From NCBI GenBank assembly GCA_001899445.1, contig MPOA01000006.1, forward strand, positions 310,001-374,000: DNA of 64,000 nt, written 5' to 3'. The DNA comes from Candidatus Desulfopertinax cowenii (GTDB taxonomy: Bacteria > Bacillota > Desulfotomaculia > Desulfotomaculales > Desulforudaceae). The notes beneath the pieces were generated by a model. The model had not been told where the DNA came from and searched no databases. It was given only the letters and a program-made list of their open reading frames with translations. Both the position numbers and the translations under genes were made by a program. Shown here piece by piece: positions 16,224 through 25,028 of this stretch; position 1 is the stretch's first letter; the number at the start of each line of letters is the position of its first letter.

Positions 16224-16871
16224 TTACATTCTGTTACAGTCAACCCCGGAAACCTGGGTTTCGGTGACAACCCCCAGCGCTGCAAACAGGCGGTCCAGGG
16301 ACTCGACTTCCGGCAGCATTATAAAATGGCTGTCCATCCGGTCCTGGTTCTGCATCCCCACGAAACTAGTCTGGATGCAGAGCACCTGGTCTTCGGCATA
16401 ACCGCTGGCCGCCACCGCGGTGGCGAAAATCGCGCCCAGCATGTCGTGCGCTAGTGCCGGAACCGATGGGACAAGCTGCAATCCGGTCATCTCGGCGATC
16501 GCCCCAGTAAAGGAACCGGTCATAATATTGCCGATTTCCATCACTGCCGAATAACCCATTTCGTCAAGGGCGGTGGTCGTCCCTCTTTTCTGGCCCAGCA
16601 GTAAATCCACCAGGGCACAAGCGCTAGGCTGGTCAAAAATGTAGAGAATAGTCGCCGGAACGTCGCCTTCAACCCGCAGGTTGACGCAAACCACCTGCTT
16701 TTCCACCCCCCCGATCAAGGTAATGGCTTCCTTCAGGTCCAAAAAAGTCGCCCGGGGCACGCGCATGTTCACCTTGGTCTGCAATAGGTGCGCAAGCGCG
16801 GTAGCAGCGTTGCCCACTCCAATGTTTCCGATTTCCTGCAGGATGTCGATTTTGGTGCTCGAAATCTTCAC
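16224..16871 (-). CDS. cheC: CheY-P phosphatase CheC
   Basis: 215-residue CheC/FliY/CheX-family phosphatase; it dephosphorylates CheY-P and partners with CheD. Both active-site repeats are intact: TKIDILQEIGNIGVGNAATA near residue 6, and MGYSAVMEIGNIMTGSFTG in the middle, each with the E-x2-N signature. No SpoA domain follows, which separates it from FliY. It lies between cheR and cheY; the cheD-cheR-cheC-cheY order suggests adaptation proteins are co-produced. Confidence 0.93.
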   Translation of the reverse strand: MKISSTKIDILQEIGNIGVGNAATALAHLLQTKVNMRVPRATFLDLKEAITLIGGVEKQVVCVNLRVEGDVPATILYIFDQPSACALVDLLLGQKRGTTTALDEMGYSAVMEIGNIMTGSFTGAIAEMTGLQLVPSVPALAHDMLGAIFATAVAASGYAEDQVLCIQTSFVGMQNQDRMDSHFIMLPEVESLDRLFAALGVVTETQVSGVDCNRM

Positions 16872-16885
16872 CGAGCCTGATCACC

Positions 16886-17677
16886 TCATGTTTTAAGTTT
16901 TGTTGCCGTGCGCACCCGGCGGTAGAAAGAAATCGCGATCCGTTCCAGTCCCAACTCGGAGGCTTTAAAAATGGTTTCACTCGCCCCCAGAAACAGCACT
17001 CCCCCGGGCCGGAGCGCCCGGCTGAACCGGCTGTTTACACGCCACTGGGCCTCCTTGGTGAAGTAGATCTGCACATTCCGGCAGATGATCAGGTCGTACC
17101 CGGGCCTGTACGGGTCCGCCAGCAGATCGTGCCGGCGAAAGACCACCCGCTTTTTGATCTCCGGGTCGAGAATGTACCGCCCGTTTTCGGACCGGAAGTA
17201 ACGTTCCCGACGAGTGGCCGGAACGTTGCGCAGCAGTTCGGCCGGGTACTCGCCCCGTACCGCCCTCTGCAACACGTTAGGGTCCAGGTCGGTAGCTTCA
17301 ATCCAGTGGCGTTTGCCCGGAGTCAGCTCATTCAGGATGATCGCCACCGAATACGGCTCAGCCCCGTTGGAACAAGCCGCGCTCCAGATTTTCAGCGTGG
17401 GGTTGACGGCCAACAGTTCCGGAAAAATCATTTTTTCTAGTTTATGGAACGCCTTAACATCCCGGAAAAACTCGGTGACGTTGATGGTCAGGTAGTCCAC
17501 AAAGTCGCTAAACGCCCGCCGGTCCCGCGAAATCATCTGGAAATAGGCTTCGTAACTTTCGATCTTCCGCCGAACCATGAGGGTGTTGATCCGCCGGCGG
17601 AGCTGGGTGTCCTTGTAGCTGTTCAGGTCCAATTTCAGTTCCCGGGCTACTCTGCTCTTGAATTCCTCGAATTCCAT
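16886..17677 (-). CDS. cheR: Chemotaxis protein methyltransferase CheR
   Basis: SAM-dependent methyltransferase that methylates glutamates of chemoreceptors. 263 residues. An N-terminal all-helical domain (to about 75) includes LTINVTEFFRD. The SAM-binding core has LKIWSAACSNGAEPYSVAIIL (the usual SAGCSTGEEPYS, with some substitutions) and DLIICRNVQIYF. The C-terminus has FSRALRPGGVLFLGASETI. No chemoreceptor gene occurs in this window. The ATG start lies 4 bp after the cheD stop. Confidence 0.93.
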   Translation of the reverse strand: MEFEEFKSRVARELKLDLNSYKDTQLRRRINTLMVRRKIESYEAYFQMISRDRRAFSDFVDYLTINVTEFFRDVKAFHKLEKMIFPELLAVNPTLKIWSAACSNGAEPYSVAIILNELTPGKRHWIEATDLDPNVLQRAVRGEYPAELLRNVPATRRERYFRSENGRYILDPEIKKRVVFRRHDLLADPYRPGYDLIICRNVQIYFTKEAQWRVNSRFSRALRPGGVLFLGASETIFKASELGLERIAISFYRRVRTATKLKT

Positions 17678-17681
17678 CTGG

Positions 17682-18218
17682 TTAGATCACCCGAACCGGC
17701 TGGCCGAGAGTGCGGATAGTCAGGAGTCCGTCGGACGTGTCTAGGCTGATCGTCCGTCCCACCGATCCCCCCACATCCTCGGCCGCGATCTTGATCCCCA
17801 GTTCCTTGAGGGCCTTACGGACCGCCTCCACGTTCCGCTCACCGATGGCCATCTGCATAGCCCGGTTGTTGCCGAAAAACATCTGGGCCCCCCCGGCCAG
17901 TTTCGCCACCATTCGCCCGTTCCTGCTGCCAGCCCGCTGCAATTCCTTCACCAAAACCGCCACGCCCAGGTCGGCGAATTTGGCCGGTTTGCCCCCGCTC
18001 CGGAACTGTTTGCTATCCGGCAGCATCACATGGGCTAGGCCGCCTATCCGGGCTACCGGATCGTACAGAGCCACACCCACGCACGAACCCAAACCCAGGG
18101 TGAGCAGCCGGTGCGGACTTCGAGCGACCTGGTATTCGGCGATCCCCACGTGGATGTTGCGCGCTTCCTCTACCGACAATCCTCTCAAGACGTCCGGTTC
18201 CAGACCCAAAACCTCCAT
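17682..18218 (-). CDS. cheD: Chemoreceptor glutamine deamidase CheD
   Basis: Deamidates receptor glutamines and stimulates CheC. 178 residues. Catalytic Cys46 in LGLGSCVGVALYDP and His in GGLAHVMLPDS; the C-terminal half has KLAGGAQMF and the conserved VGGSVGRTISLDTSDG. The N-terminus is ~20 residues longer than many CheDs; a start nearer the HVGIAEYQVA segment is possible, since the ribosome site before 18218 is only GGGAA. It sits between the flgG-like rod gene and cheR. Confidence 0.92.
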   Translation of the reverse strand: MEVLGLEPDVLRGLSVEEARNIHVGIAEYQVARSPHRLLTLGLGSCVGVALYDPVARIGGLAHVMLPDSKQFRSGGKPAKFADLGVAVLVKELQRAGSRNGRMVAKLAGGAQMFFGNNRAMQMAIGERNVEAVRKALKELGIKIAAEDVGGSVGRTISLDTSDGLLTIRTLGQPVRVI

Positions 18219-18240
18219 TTCCCATAATAGATAATCCGAC

Positions 18241-18987
18241 TTATCTCAGGGCCCCCACCTGGTTGATGGCCTTTTCCGCCAGGGCATCGTGGGTCCGGAC
18301 CAGGCGTTGGTTGGCGGTGTAGGTCCGGGCCGCCACCAGGAGATCAACCATTTCCTCGGCCAAGTTTACATTCGCCCCTTCCAGGAAGCCCTGACGCACA
18401 CGGGTGTCCGGAGTCGGTTCGGTCTCCCCGGCCCCAACCACCAGGTAACCGTCCGGGGTGCGCGCAAAGCCCTTTTCCCCGCCGGGCAAAGTGGTCAAGA
18501 GCAACCGGTCCAGTTCCTCCCCGGCGGACGAAAGCACCCGGCCGTCCGGAGTTACGGTGAAGTTCGAGTCCCCCACGTACAGGGGGCCATGCTCGCCCAG
18601 CACCGGGTCCCCCGCTCTGGTCACCAGGTAGCCGTCTTCGTTTACCGTGAAGGAACCGGCCCGGGTATACAGAAGTCCCCCTTCCCGTTCCACCGTAAAG
18701 AACCCGTCGCCGTCCAGAGCCAGGTCGGCACTCCGGCCAGTCTCGGTCATGGGCCCCACGGACAGATCGGTAACGAGGGCCTCCGTCTTTACCCCCAGAC
18801 CGGTACGGCCGATGGGCCAAAGCCCCTTTTCGTGCCGCAGCACGGCGGCCTGCAGGTACGGCGCGAAGGTCACCGCCTGCCGCCGGTAACCCGTGGTGTT
18901 CACGTTGGCCACGTTGTGCGCCACCGTATCTAGCCAGGCTTGCGCGGCCAGCATTCCCGAAGCGGAAATGTAGACGCCCCTGATCAT
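18241..18987 (-). CDS. flgG: Flagellar rod / basal-body protein of the FlgF-FlgG family
   Basis: Rod protein exported by the flagellar type III system, forming the distal or proximal rod. 248 residues. The N-terminal MIRGVYISASGMLAAQ and NVANVNTTGYRRQ are the rod/hook signature. The central SADLALDGDGFFTVE and YTRAGSFTVNEDGYLVT and the C-terminal GANVNLAEEMVDLLVAARTYTANQRLV are typical. Only this one FlgF/G-like gene is present, whereas Bacillus has two (flhO, flhP). Assignment to FlgF versus FlgG is not certain. Confidence 0.85.
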   Translation of the reverse strand: MIRGVYISASGMLAAQAWLDTVAHNVANVNTTGYRRQAVTFAPYLQAAVLRHEKGLWPIGRTGLGVKTEALVTDLSVGPMTETGRSADLALDGDGFFTVEREGGLLYTRAGSFTVNEDGYLVTRAGDPVLGEHGPLYVGDSNFTVTPDGRVLSSAGEELDRLLLTTLPGGEKGFARTPDGYLVVGAGETEPTPDTRVRQGFLEGANVNLAEEMVDLLVAARTYTANQRLVRTHDALAEKAINQVGALR

Positions 18988-18991
18988 CCGC

Positions 18992-19420
18992 TTATTCCCC
19001 CTCTCTGCGCATCCGCCTCAAATTCAGCATCAATTCGATTTCCCCCTTGTTCCGTCCGAATTGACGGGCCAGTTCGGTAATCGGCTGGCCGCGGTCAAAC
19101 GCCCGGTACACTTGTTCCTCCAGGGTTGTCTTGCGGTTGCTCTTGCCGCCCTGAGCCAGCAGGCCGCTCAATTGGCTTTCGATCCATTTAAGCCGTTCGT
19201 TCAGCTCGTTATTGACCGCGATCAGCTTTTCGATCTGATTTTCCAGGTTACGCAACTGAATGTCTGGCTCGGACTCCCGCGCCACCTGCAATTGCAGTTC
19301 CTCGTCAAAGGCCCGGCGCCGGCGCCGCAGCCAGAGAAAAAACACGCCGACCAGCACCGCGAAAAAGGTGAAAATGCCGCCCAGGAAAAACACGGTAAAC
19401 AGCCAGGGGTTTTCAAGCAC
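18992..19420 (-). CDS. SwrB/DUF6115-like membrane-anchored coiled-coil protein
   Basis: 142 residues: one N-terminal membrane segment (about residues 8-30, FTVFFLGGIFTFFAVLVGVF), a basic stop-transfer stretch RRRRR, a coiled-coil region (about 45-90), and a C-terminal helix-turn-helix-like part (LARQFGRNKGEIELMLNL). Position directly after the sigma-28 gene and overall layout match Bacillus SwrB (YlxL), which promotes assembly of the flagellar export apparatus. Sequence identity cannot be measured here, so function is inferred from architecture and position. Confidence 0.65.
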   Translation of the reverse strand: MLENPWLFTVFFLGGIFTFFAVLVGVFFLWLRRRRRAFDEELQLQVARESEPDIQLRNLENQIEKLIAVNNELNERLKWIESQLSGLLAQGGKSNRKTTLEEQVYRAFDRGQPITELARQFGRNKGEIELMLNLRRMRREGE

Positions 19421-19422
19421 CG

Positions 19423-20187
19423 CTAAAGGCCTCCTTTTTGCCGTCCCAGCTTGCCGATCTTGTCCCGCAGCCGGGCGATCGCCCGCGAATGCAACTGGCA
19501 GGCCCGGGACTCGGTCACTTCCAGCACCCGTCCCAGTTCCTTGAGCGTCAACCCTTCCTGGTAGTACAGGGCCAGGACCAGCCGGTCCTTTTCGTCCAAC
19601 TGCTCGATGGCGGCCACCAGGGTTTGGTAATCCTCCTCTTCCAGCACCCGTTCCACCGGATCGGGACTGTCGGTGTCCTCAATCAGGCTCCCCCAGCGCA
19701 CCTGCTCTCCGTCCCGGGCCACCCGCACCTCATCCAGGGACATCACCGATATCGCGTAAAAGTGACTGGCCAGGCGGTGGAACTCCTGGTTGCTCATACC
19801 CAGGCTCCGGGCCACGTCGGCGTCGGAAACTGAGGTCCCGGTCTCCCGCTCCAAGCGCGCCCGGGCTTGGTTGATCTTCTGTAACTTGTGCCAGAGCGAC
19901 CGAGGCAACCAGGACTGCCGGCGCACCTCGTCCATGATGGAGCCCCGGATCCGGTGGTAGGCAAACGTCTTGAAGTCGGTCCCCCGGTCCGGGTCGAATT
20001 TTTCCACGGCCTCGATCAGGCCGAACACCCCCCAGCCCTCTAGGTCCTCCTGGGTGATGAAGGACGGCAGGCGCACCGCCAAACGTCCGGCGATGTACTG
20101 AACCAGGTACAAATGATCCAGAATCAACTGCTCCCGCAAACTCTCACTCCGGCTCTCCCGGTACTGCTGCCAAACCTCAATAGCCAC
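19423..20187 (-). CDS. fliA: Flagellar sigma factor (sigma-28 / SigD, FliA)
   Basis: RNA polymerase sigma factor for late flagellar genes, held by FlgM until the hook is complete. 253 residues from GTG 20187, chosen because GGAGGTGG precedes it and AIEVWQQYRESRSESLREQLI matches the family N-terminus; the frame stays open to 20268 without support. Region 2 includes EDLEGWGVFGLIEAVEKFDPDRG and TFAYHRIRGSIMDEVR. Region 3 has GTSVSDADVARSLGMS. Region 4 has EKDRLVLALYYQEGLTLKELGRVL followed by VTESRACQLHSRAIARLR. Four matching promoters in this window (47791, 48848, 55442, 59164) are its likely targets. Confidence 0.93.
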   Translation of the reverse strand: MAIEVWQQYRESRSESLREQLILDHLYLVQYIAGRLAVRLPSFITQEDLEGWGVFGLIEAVEKFDPDRGTDFKTFAYHRIRGSIMDEVRRQSWLPRSLWHKLQKINQARARLERETGTSVSDADVARSLGMSNQEFHRLASHFYAISVMSLDEVRVARDGEQVRWGSLIEDTDSPDPVERVLEEEDYQTLVAAIEQLDEKDRLVLALYYQEGLTLKELGRVLEVTESRACQLHSRAIARLRDKIGKLGRQKGGL

Positions 20188-20264
20188 ACCGCCACCTCCA
20201 CTCTTTACCGCGTCACGCGTTCCCGATCTCCGGTACGGCAGGTTTGACGCCGCAGATGCTCCGG

Positions 20265-20906
20265 TCACCGCAGTCGCCGCTCCTCGGCCATTTTCCGAAA
20301 AAGGAAGGCCACGATGGCGTCTTCGTCGGCCTTCGCCAGCCCCTCAAACTCCACGCCCACCGCGTAACGGTCCAGATCATCGTCTTCCAGCTTTTCGAGC
20401 CGGTTGACCCGGCCCAGGGTGATGATCTGTCGGGGTCCTGCGGGAGCGGGGATTAAGAATTCTAGGACCAGCCGCGTGCCTGGAACCAGGGGACGCCCGC
20501 AAATGAGGCACACGCCGCCACCGCTCAGGTCGGACGTAAACCACCGCTCGCCTTGGACCGGGGTGCTGTAGTCCAGCTTTTCCCGGCCGCGCACCTCCAG
20601 GGTGACGGGCACCCGCACCATCCGGCGCCGCTGGATGCGCTCTACCTTTTCCGGCCGTTCCAACAGGTAAAGCGGAATGCGGTCCATTTTCCGCCCTCGG
20701 CAGATGCTGGAAAACCGGTAGGCCGCTTCGCTGGAAACGTAGGTCACCAGCACCCCGTCGCCCGGCGCCAGGATCAGGGGATTCCCGCGATGATAGGGCA
20801 CGCCCACTAGGAGATGCCTTTTGGTCACGTCCTGAAGCGAAGTGACGTAGGTTTCCGCCTCCTCGTCCCGGGCCACGTATATTTTTTGACCAATCTCAAG
20901 TTGCAC
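20265..20906 (-). CDS. PilZ-domain c-di-GMP-binding flagellar brake protein (YcgR-like)
   Basis: 213 residues: an N-terminal YcgR-like domain (about 1-95) and a C-terminal PilZ domain. The PilZ ligand motifs are RRRMVRVPV (the R-x3-R switch, near residue 93) and DLSGGGVCL (D/N-x-S-x2-G). Binding of cyclic di-GMP would let the protein slow the motor or act on the switch. It sits between flhG and fliA, as ypfA/ylxR-type genes do in some Clostridia. The motifs make c-di-GMP binding likely; the target is inferred. Confidence 0.85.
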   Translation of the reverse strand: MQLEIGQKIYVARDEEAETYVTSLQDVTKRHLLVGVPYHRGNPLILAPGDGVLVTYVSSEAAYRFSSICRGRKMDRIPLYLLERPEKVERIQRRRMVRVPVTLEVRGREKLDYSTPVQGERWFTSDLSGGGVCLICGRPLVPGTRLVLEFLIPAPAGPRQIITLGRVNRLEKLEDDDLDRYAVGVEFEGLAKADEDAIVAFLFRKMAEERRLR

Positions 20907-20933
20907 CTGAACAAAACCATCCTTAAAAAAGAT

Positions 20934-21806
20934 TTACCTGAACAGACGAAACAGTCTGCCGATAAAGCTATCCACCGCGCCCGCGGCGGGCTGGATTTCA
21001 CCGCTTAGCAGGTATCGGGCGATTGCTTCAACCTCCCGGGCGGCCACCGAGTTGGGCTCCACTAGGACGAAGGGTTCCTGGTTTTTCACCGCCCTGATTA
21101 CCACCGGGTCCTCGGCGATAGACCCAATATGCCGCACAGTGAACCTCAAGAACTTGCCGCAGACCAGTTGCAGTTTGACCGCCGCTTCCGCAGCCTCACG
21201 TTCGCTGGCGGCCCGGTTGATCACCAGTCCGATTTCACTGTGCACTTTGTACCGGGCCAGGATCTTGATCAGACTGTAGGCGTCGGTCAGCGAGGTGGGT
21301 TCGGGCGTAACCACCAGGATCACCTCCCGGGCGGCCGCTACGAAGCCGAGTACGCTCCGGGATATCCCGGCGCCTGTATCGATCAGCAGGAACTCGGCGG
21401 TACGGAGGTACGAAAGCATATCGATCAGCCGCTCCCGCTGGGAACTGTCCAGGTTAGCCAACTCCTGGATACCCGTGCCCCCGGGGATGATCTGCAGGTT
21501 GAACGGCCCGGTGACCACTACGTCCTCCAGTCTCTTGCCCCGATAGAGCACATCGTACAGGGTGTGGGGGGGGTTGAGCCCCAGGAGCACCTCGACGTTC
21601 GCCAAACCCAGGTCCGCGTCAAACAGGAACACCCTTTTCCCCATCCGGGCCAGGGCTAGGCCCAGGTTGACCGAGAGATTGGTCTTGCCCACTCCGCCCT
21701 TGCCGCTGGTGATCGCGATCACCCGGGTGATCGTCGGATCGACCTGGACCCGCGGCCGGATCACGCGGTGGGCCAGGGTACGCAGTTTGTACGCCTGGTC
21801 ACGCAT
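20934..21806 (-). CDS. flhG: Flagellar number/placement regulator FlhG (MinD/ParA family)
   Basis: P-loop ATPase that partners with FlhF to control flagellar number and location. 290 residues. The deviant Walker A ITSGKGGVGKTNLSVNLG begins near residue 33, preceded by a short basic N-terminus that carries the FlhF-stimulating region (DQAYKLRTLAHRV). Walker B-like LLIDTGAGIS, then LVVTPEPTSLTDAYSLIKIL. It overlaps flhF by 8 nt. The C-terminus is short, ending in FIGRLFRLFR, a probable amphipathic membrane-targeting helix. Confidence 0.93.
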   Translation of the reverse strand: MRDQAYKLRTLAHRVIRPRVQVDPTITRVIAITSGKGGVGKTNLSVNLGLALARMGKRVFLFDADLGLANVEVLLGLNPPHTLYDVLYRGKRLEDVVVTGPFNLQIIPGGTGIQELANLDSSQRERLIDMLSYLRTAEFLLIDTGAGISRSVLGFVAAAREVILVVTPEPTSLTDAYSLIKILARYKVHSEIGLVINRAASEREAAEAAVKLQLVCGKFLRFTVRHIGSIAEDPVVIRAVKNQEPFVLVEPNSVAAREVEAIARYLLSGEIQPAAGAVDSFIGRLFRLFR

Positions 21807-22950
21807 CCGGTTCCACCCCCTTCGTCAGGAGCTTGGCCAACTTCTTGGGGTACATGCTCTGGATGTCGTCGGGGACGTTCTGGCCGTCAGTAATTTGGGT
21901 CACCGGCAACCCGGTGTGGCAGATGATGTTCAGGATGCACCCCAGGGTATCGGTTTCATCGACCTTGGTAAAGATCAGCTTGGAATACTTTACCTTGCCG
22001 AAGTGCCGCACGCTGCGAAGCAAATCCCGGTGCTTGGTGTTGGAACTCAGCACCAGAATGATGTCCGCCGGATCCTCCAGCTGGTCGAAATAGGACTTGA
22101 GTTCAGCCACCTTTTCCGTGTTGTGCGGAGGTCTTCCCGCCGTATCCACCAGGATGTAGTCCTTGTTCCTGTGCCGGTGGACGGCATCCTGAAAGTCGCG
22201 GGGTGTCATGGCGATCTCCAGCGGTACACCCATTATTTCGGCATAAATCTTCAACTGCTCAACTGCCCCGATCCGGTAGGTGTCAATGGTGATGATGGCA
22301 CAGTTCTTCCCGTGAAACAGGGTATACTGGGCGGCCATCTTGGCCAGGGTGGTCGTCTTCCCCACTCCGGTGGGGCCAATGAACGCCAACACCCGCCTCT
22401 GGCCTTGGTCAGTGTAGGCCGGCTCCACCAGGTTAACAATCCCGTTCTGCAGGCAGATCCGGGCCAGGTCGTTTCGCTGGATGTCGCTCGGATCAACCTG
22501 GCGACGCAATTCGGTCATCAGTTGATTGACATATTCCGGCTGAATCTCCATGTCTTCCAGGAAACGCTGCCAGCCTTCAAAAAACTTTTCGTCACCTTCT
22601 GGATCCAACAGGCGCGTCTGGGAAAAACGGCTGAGCAGGCTCTTGATCTCGGACAATTCCTGGTATACTTGCGTCACCGGAGCTTTGTCCGAAACCGACG
22701 GCCGGGAATCGGGGGGAGGCGTGATCCAAGACGGCGTCGCCGCGGCCACCGGTTCCGGCGGTCGGACTTGGCTTGTCTGCGGTTCGTCCAGAGCGGCGGT
22801 AACTTCCAGGCGCCGGGGTAAAAAGTAGCCTAGAATCCCCCGGGAGCGCACTTTTCGGCTGGAAATAATTACTGCGTCCGGGCCGAGGTCGGCTTTGATT
22901 GCCCGTACGGCCTCGGTCATGTCCCGCGCCACGTACCGCTTAATCTTCAT
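21799..22950 (-). CDS. flhF: Flagellar SRP-like GTPase FlhF
   Basis: SRP-type GTPase that marks the site of flagellar assembly. 383 residues. A basic N-terminal B domain begins MKIKRYVARDMTEAVRAIK. A linker is followed by an N domain from about residue 90 and a G domain with G1 GPTGVGKTTTLAKMAA, a TYRIGAVEQL insertion-box segment, DTAGRPPHN, and the TKVDETD specificity motif. It overlaps flhA by 11 nt and flhG by 8 nt, so the pair is translated in tandem. Confidence 0.94.
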   Translation of the reverse strand: MKIKRYVARDMTEAVRAIKADLGPDAVIISSRKVRSRGILGYFLPRRLEVTAALDEPQTSQVRPPEPVAAATPSWITPPPDSRPSVSDKAPVTQVYQELSEIKSLLSRFSQTRLLDPEGDEKFFEGWQRFLEDMEIQPEYVNQLMTELRRQVDPSDIQRNDLARICLQNGIVNLVEPAYTDQGQRRVLAFIGPTGVGKTTTLAKMAAQYTLFHGKNCAIITIDTYRIGAVEQLKIYAEIMGVPLEIAMTPRDFQDAVHRHRNKDYILVDTAGRPPHNTEKVAELKSYFDQLEDPADIILVLSSNTKHRDLLRSVRHFGKVKYSKLIFTKVDETDTLGCILNIICHTGLPVTQITDGQNVPDDIQSMYPKKLAKLLTKGVEPDA

Positions 22951-25012
22951 CCCAGGTCACCGTCCCCACCGCTTCCACGTCCACCTGAGGCGTGATTTCC
23001 TGCAACGCCAGGATGGACAAGTGCGGAAAATGCCGCTCGGTCAAGCGCCGGAGCGGCAGCCGAATCCGGCTGGAACAGAGCACCACCGGGGCGTAGCCCT
23101 TGGCTTTAGCCCGTTCCACCGCGGTACCGAGGTTCTGGATCACCTTCTGGGCCGCCCCCGGTTCCAGCACCGGGAACGCGCCCAGCGCCGTGGGCTGAAC
23201 GGCGTCCACCAGCTTTTGTTCCAGCCGCGGATGCAGGGTGATCACCCGGATTTTCCCGTCTGGCGCGTGCAGCCGGGAAATAGTACGCGCCAGCGCCTTG
23301 CGGGCCGCCTCGGTTAACGCGTCCTCGTCCTTGCTTGAGCGAGCCCGGTCGGCCAGGGCCTCCAAGACGGACACCAAATCCCGGATCGGCACCCGTTCCT
23401 TAAGCAGGTTCTGCAGCACCTTCTGCACCTCGCCGAGCGAAATCAGGTTGGGCACCAGTTCCTCCACCACCGCCGGATTCTTTTCCTTCACCACGTCCAG
23501 CAACTCCTGCACCTCCTGCCGTCCCAGCAGCTCGTGGCCCTGGCGCTTGACAAACTCAGACAGGTGCGTAGCCAGCACGGTGGCCGGGTCCACCACGGTG
23601 AAACCGTTAATTTCGGCCTCTTCCCGGGCCTCCGGCGCAATCCACCAGGCCGGCAGCCCGAAAGTCGGTTCCCGAGTGGCGATGCCCCGGATCTGCCGGT
23701 CTCCGGTGGGGTCCATGGCCAGGTAACGCCCAGGCATCAGTTCGCCCTGCGCCGCCTCCACCCCGCGCAGTTTAAACACGTAACTGTTCGGTTTCAGTTG
23801 CAGGTTGTCCCGGATCCGGATCGGCCGGACGTAGATCCCCAGCTCCTGGGCGCATTGCCGCCGCACGGCCGCCACCCGGTACAAGAGGTCCCCACCCTGC
23901 TCCTCACTGGCCAAGGGGATCAGGTTGTACCCGATCTCCACCACCAGTGGGTCTACCTGGAAATAGGTTAATACGTTTTCGGGCTCGCGTTTCTGTTCCT
24001 GCGCTTGGGCGGCTTCCTGCTCTTCAAGAGCCGCCTGGCGCCGCTGTTCCTCCCGGCTCAGATTGTAGGCCAGGAAACCCAGCGCCGCCCCCATGCCCAG
24101 GAACAGCAGGTTCGGCATCGCCGGAATCAGGCCCAGGATCACCAGGATCCCCGTGGCCACCACCAGTACCCGCGGGAAGTTCAAGAACTGCCGGGAAACA
24201 TCCCGCCCGAAGCTGGCGTCCGAAGCCGCTCGGGTCACCAGGATGCCGGTGGCCGTGGACACCAGCAGCGCCGGGATCTGGGTCACCAGGCCGTCACCAA
24301 TGGTTAGCATGGTGAAGGTGGTGAGCGCTTGCTGCACATTCATCCCCATCACCGTCAGCCCGATGATCAAACCGCCGATAATGTTGATAAACACGATCAC
24401 CAACCCGGCGATGGCGTCCCCGCGCACAAACTTGGTGGCGCCGTCCATCGCCCCGTAAAAGTCGGCCTCCCGCTGCAGCCGTTTGCGCCGCTCCCGCGCC
24501 TCCTGCTCGGTGATCAACCCGGCGTTGAAGTCCGAATCAATCGCCATCTGTTTCCCGGGCATAGCGTCCAGGGTGAACCGGGCTGTTACCTCGGCCACGC
24601 GGTTGGAACCATTCGTGATCACCACGAACTGGACCAGGGTGATGATCAGGAACACGATGAAACCAACGATATAGCTGCCCCCGACCACGAACTGGCCGAA
24701 AGCAGCGATCACCTGGCCGGCGTCCGCCTGGCTCAGGATCAGCCGGGTCGAGGAGATGTTCAGCGCCAATCGGTACAGCGTCACCACCAGCAGCAGGGTC
24801 GGAAATACCGAAAACTCCAGGGCGTCGGTGACGAAAAGCGTGATCAGGATGATCACCATCGCCAGTCCCAGGCTGATGATCAGGAAAAAGTCCAGGACCG
24901 CCGGTGGCAGGGGAATGATGATCAGGAGCACGATCCCGATAATCAATCCCGCAATGATCAGGTCGGCGTACCGTTTGGTCCAGGGCTGTCTCTCCGCCAG
25001 TAACGGCAACAC
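22940..25012 (-). CDS. flhA: Flagellar export apparatus protein FlhA
   Basis: Nonameric core of the flagellar type III export gate. 690 residues, the usual length. The N-terminal half contains about eight membrane spans including the FHIPEP-domain segments (ISLGLAMVIILITLF, then FPTLLLVVTLYRLALN). The FHIPEP loop region ARFTLDAMPGKQMAIDSDFNAGLI is intact. The cytosolic C-terminal half contains VVDPATVLATHLSEFVKRQGHELLGRQEV. It lies between flhB and flhF. Confidence 0.95.
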   Translation of the reverse strand: MLPLLAERQPWTKRYADLIIAGLIIGIVLLIIIPLPPAVLDFFLIISLGLAMVIILITLFVTDALEFSVFPTLLLVVTLYRLALNISSTRLILSQADAGQVIAAFGQFVVGGSYIVGFIVFLIITLVQFVVITNGSNRVAEVTARFTLDAMPGKQMAIDSDFNAGLITEQEARERRKRLQREADFYGAMDGATKFVRGDAIAGLVIVFINIIGGLIIGLTVMGMNVQQALTTFTMLTIGDGLVTQIPALLVSTATGILVTRAASDASFGRDVSRQFLNFPRVLVVATGILVILGLIPAMPNLLFLGMGAALGFLAYNLSREEQRRQAALEEQEAAQAQEQKREPENVLTYFQVDPLVVEIGYNLIPLASEEQGGDLLYRVAAVRRQCAQELGIYVRPIRIRDNLQLKPNSYVFKLRGVEAAQGELMPGRYLAMDPTGDRQIRGIATREPTFGLPAWWIAPEAREEAEINGFTVVDPATVLATHLSEFVKRQGHELLGRQEVQELLDVVKEKNPAVVEELVPNLISLGEVQKVLQNLLKERVPIRDLVSVLEALADRARSSKDEDALTEAARKALARTISRLHAPDGKIRVITLHPRLEQKLVDAVQPTALGAFPVLEPGAAQKVIQNLGTAVERAKAKGYAPVVLCSSRIRLPLRRLTERHFPHLSILALQEITPQVDVEAVGTVTWDED

Positions 25013-25028
25013 TCAATCTCCCTTCCCG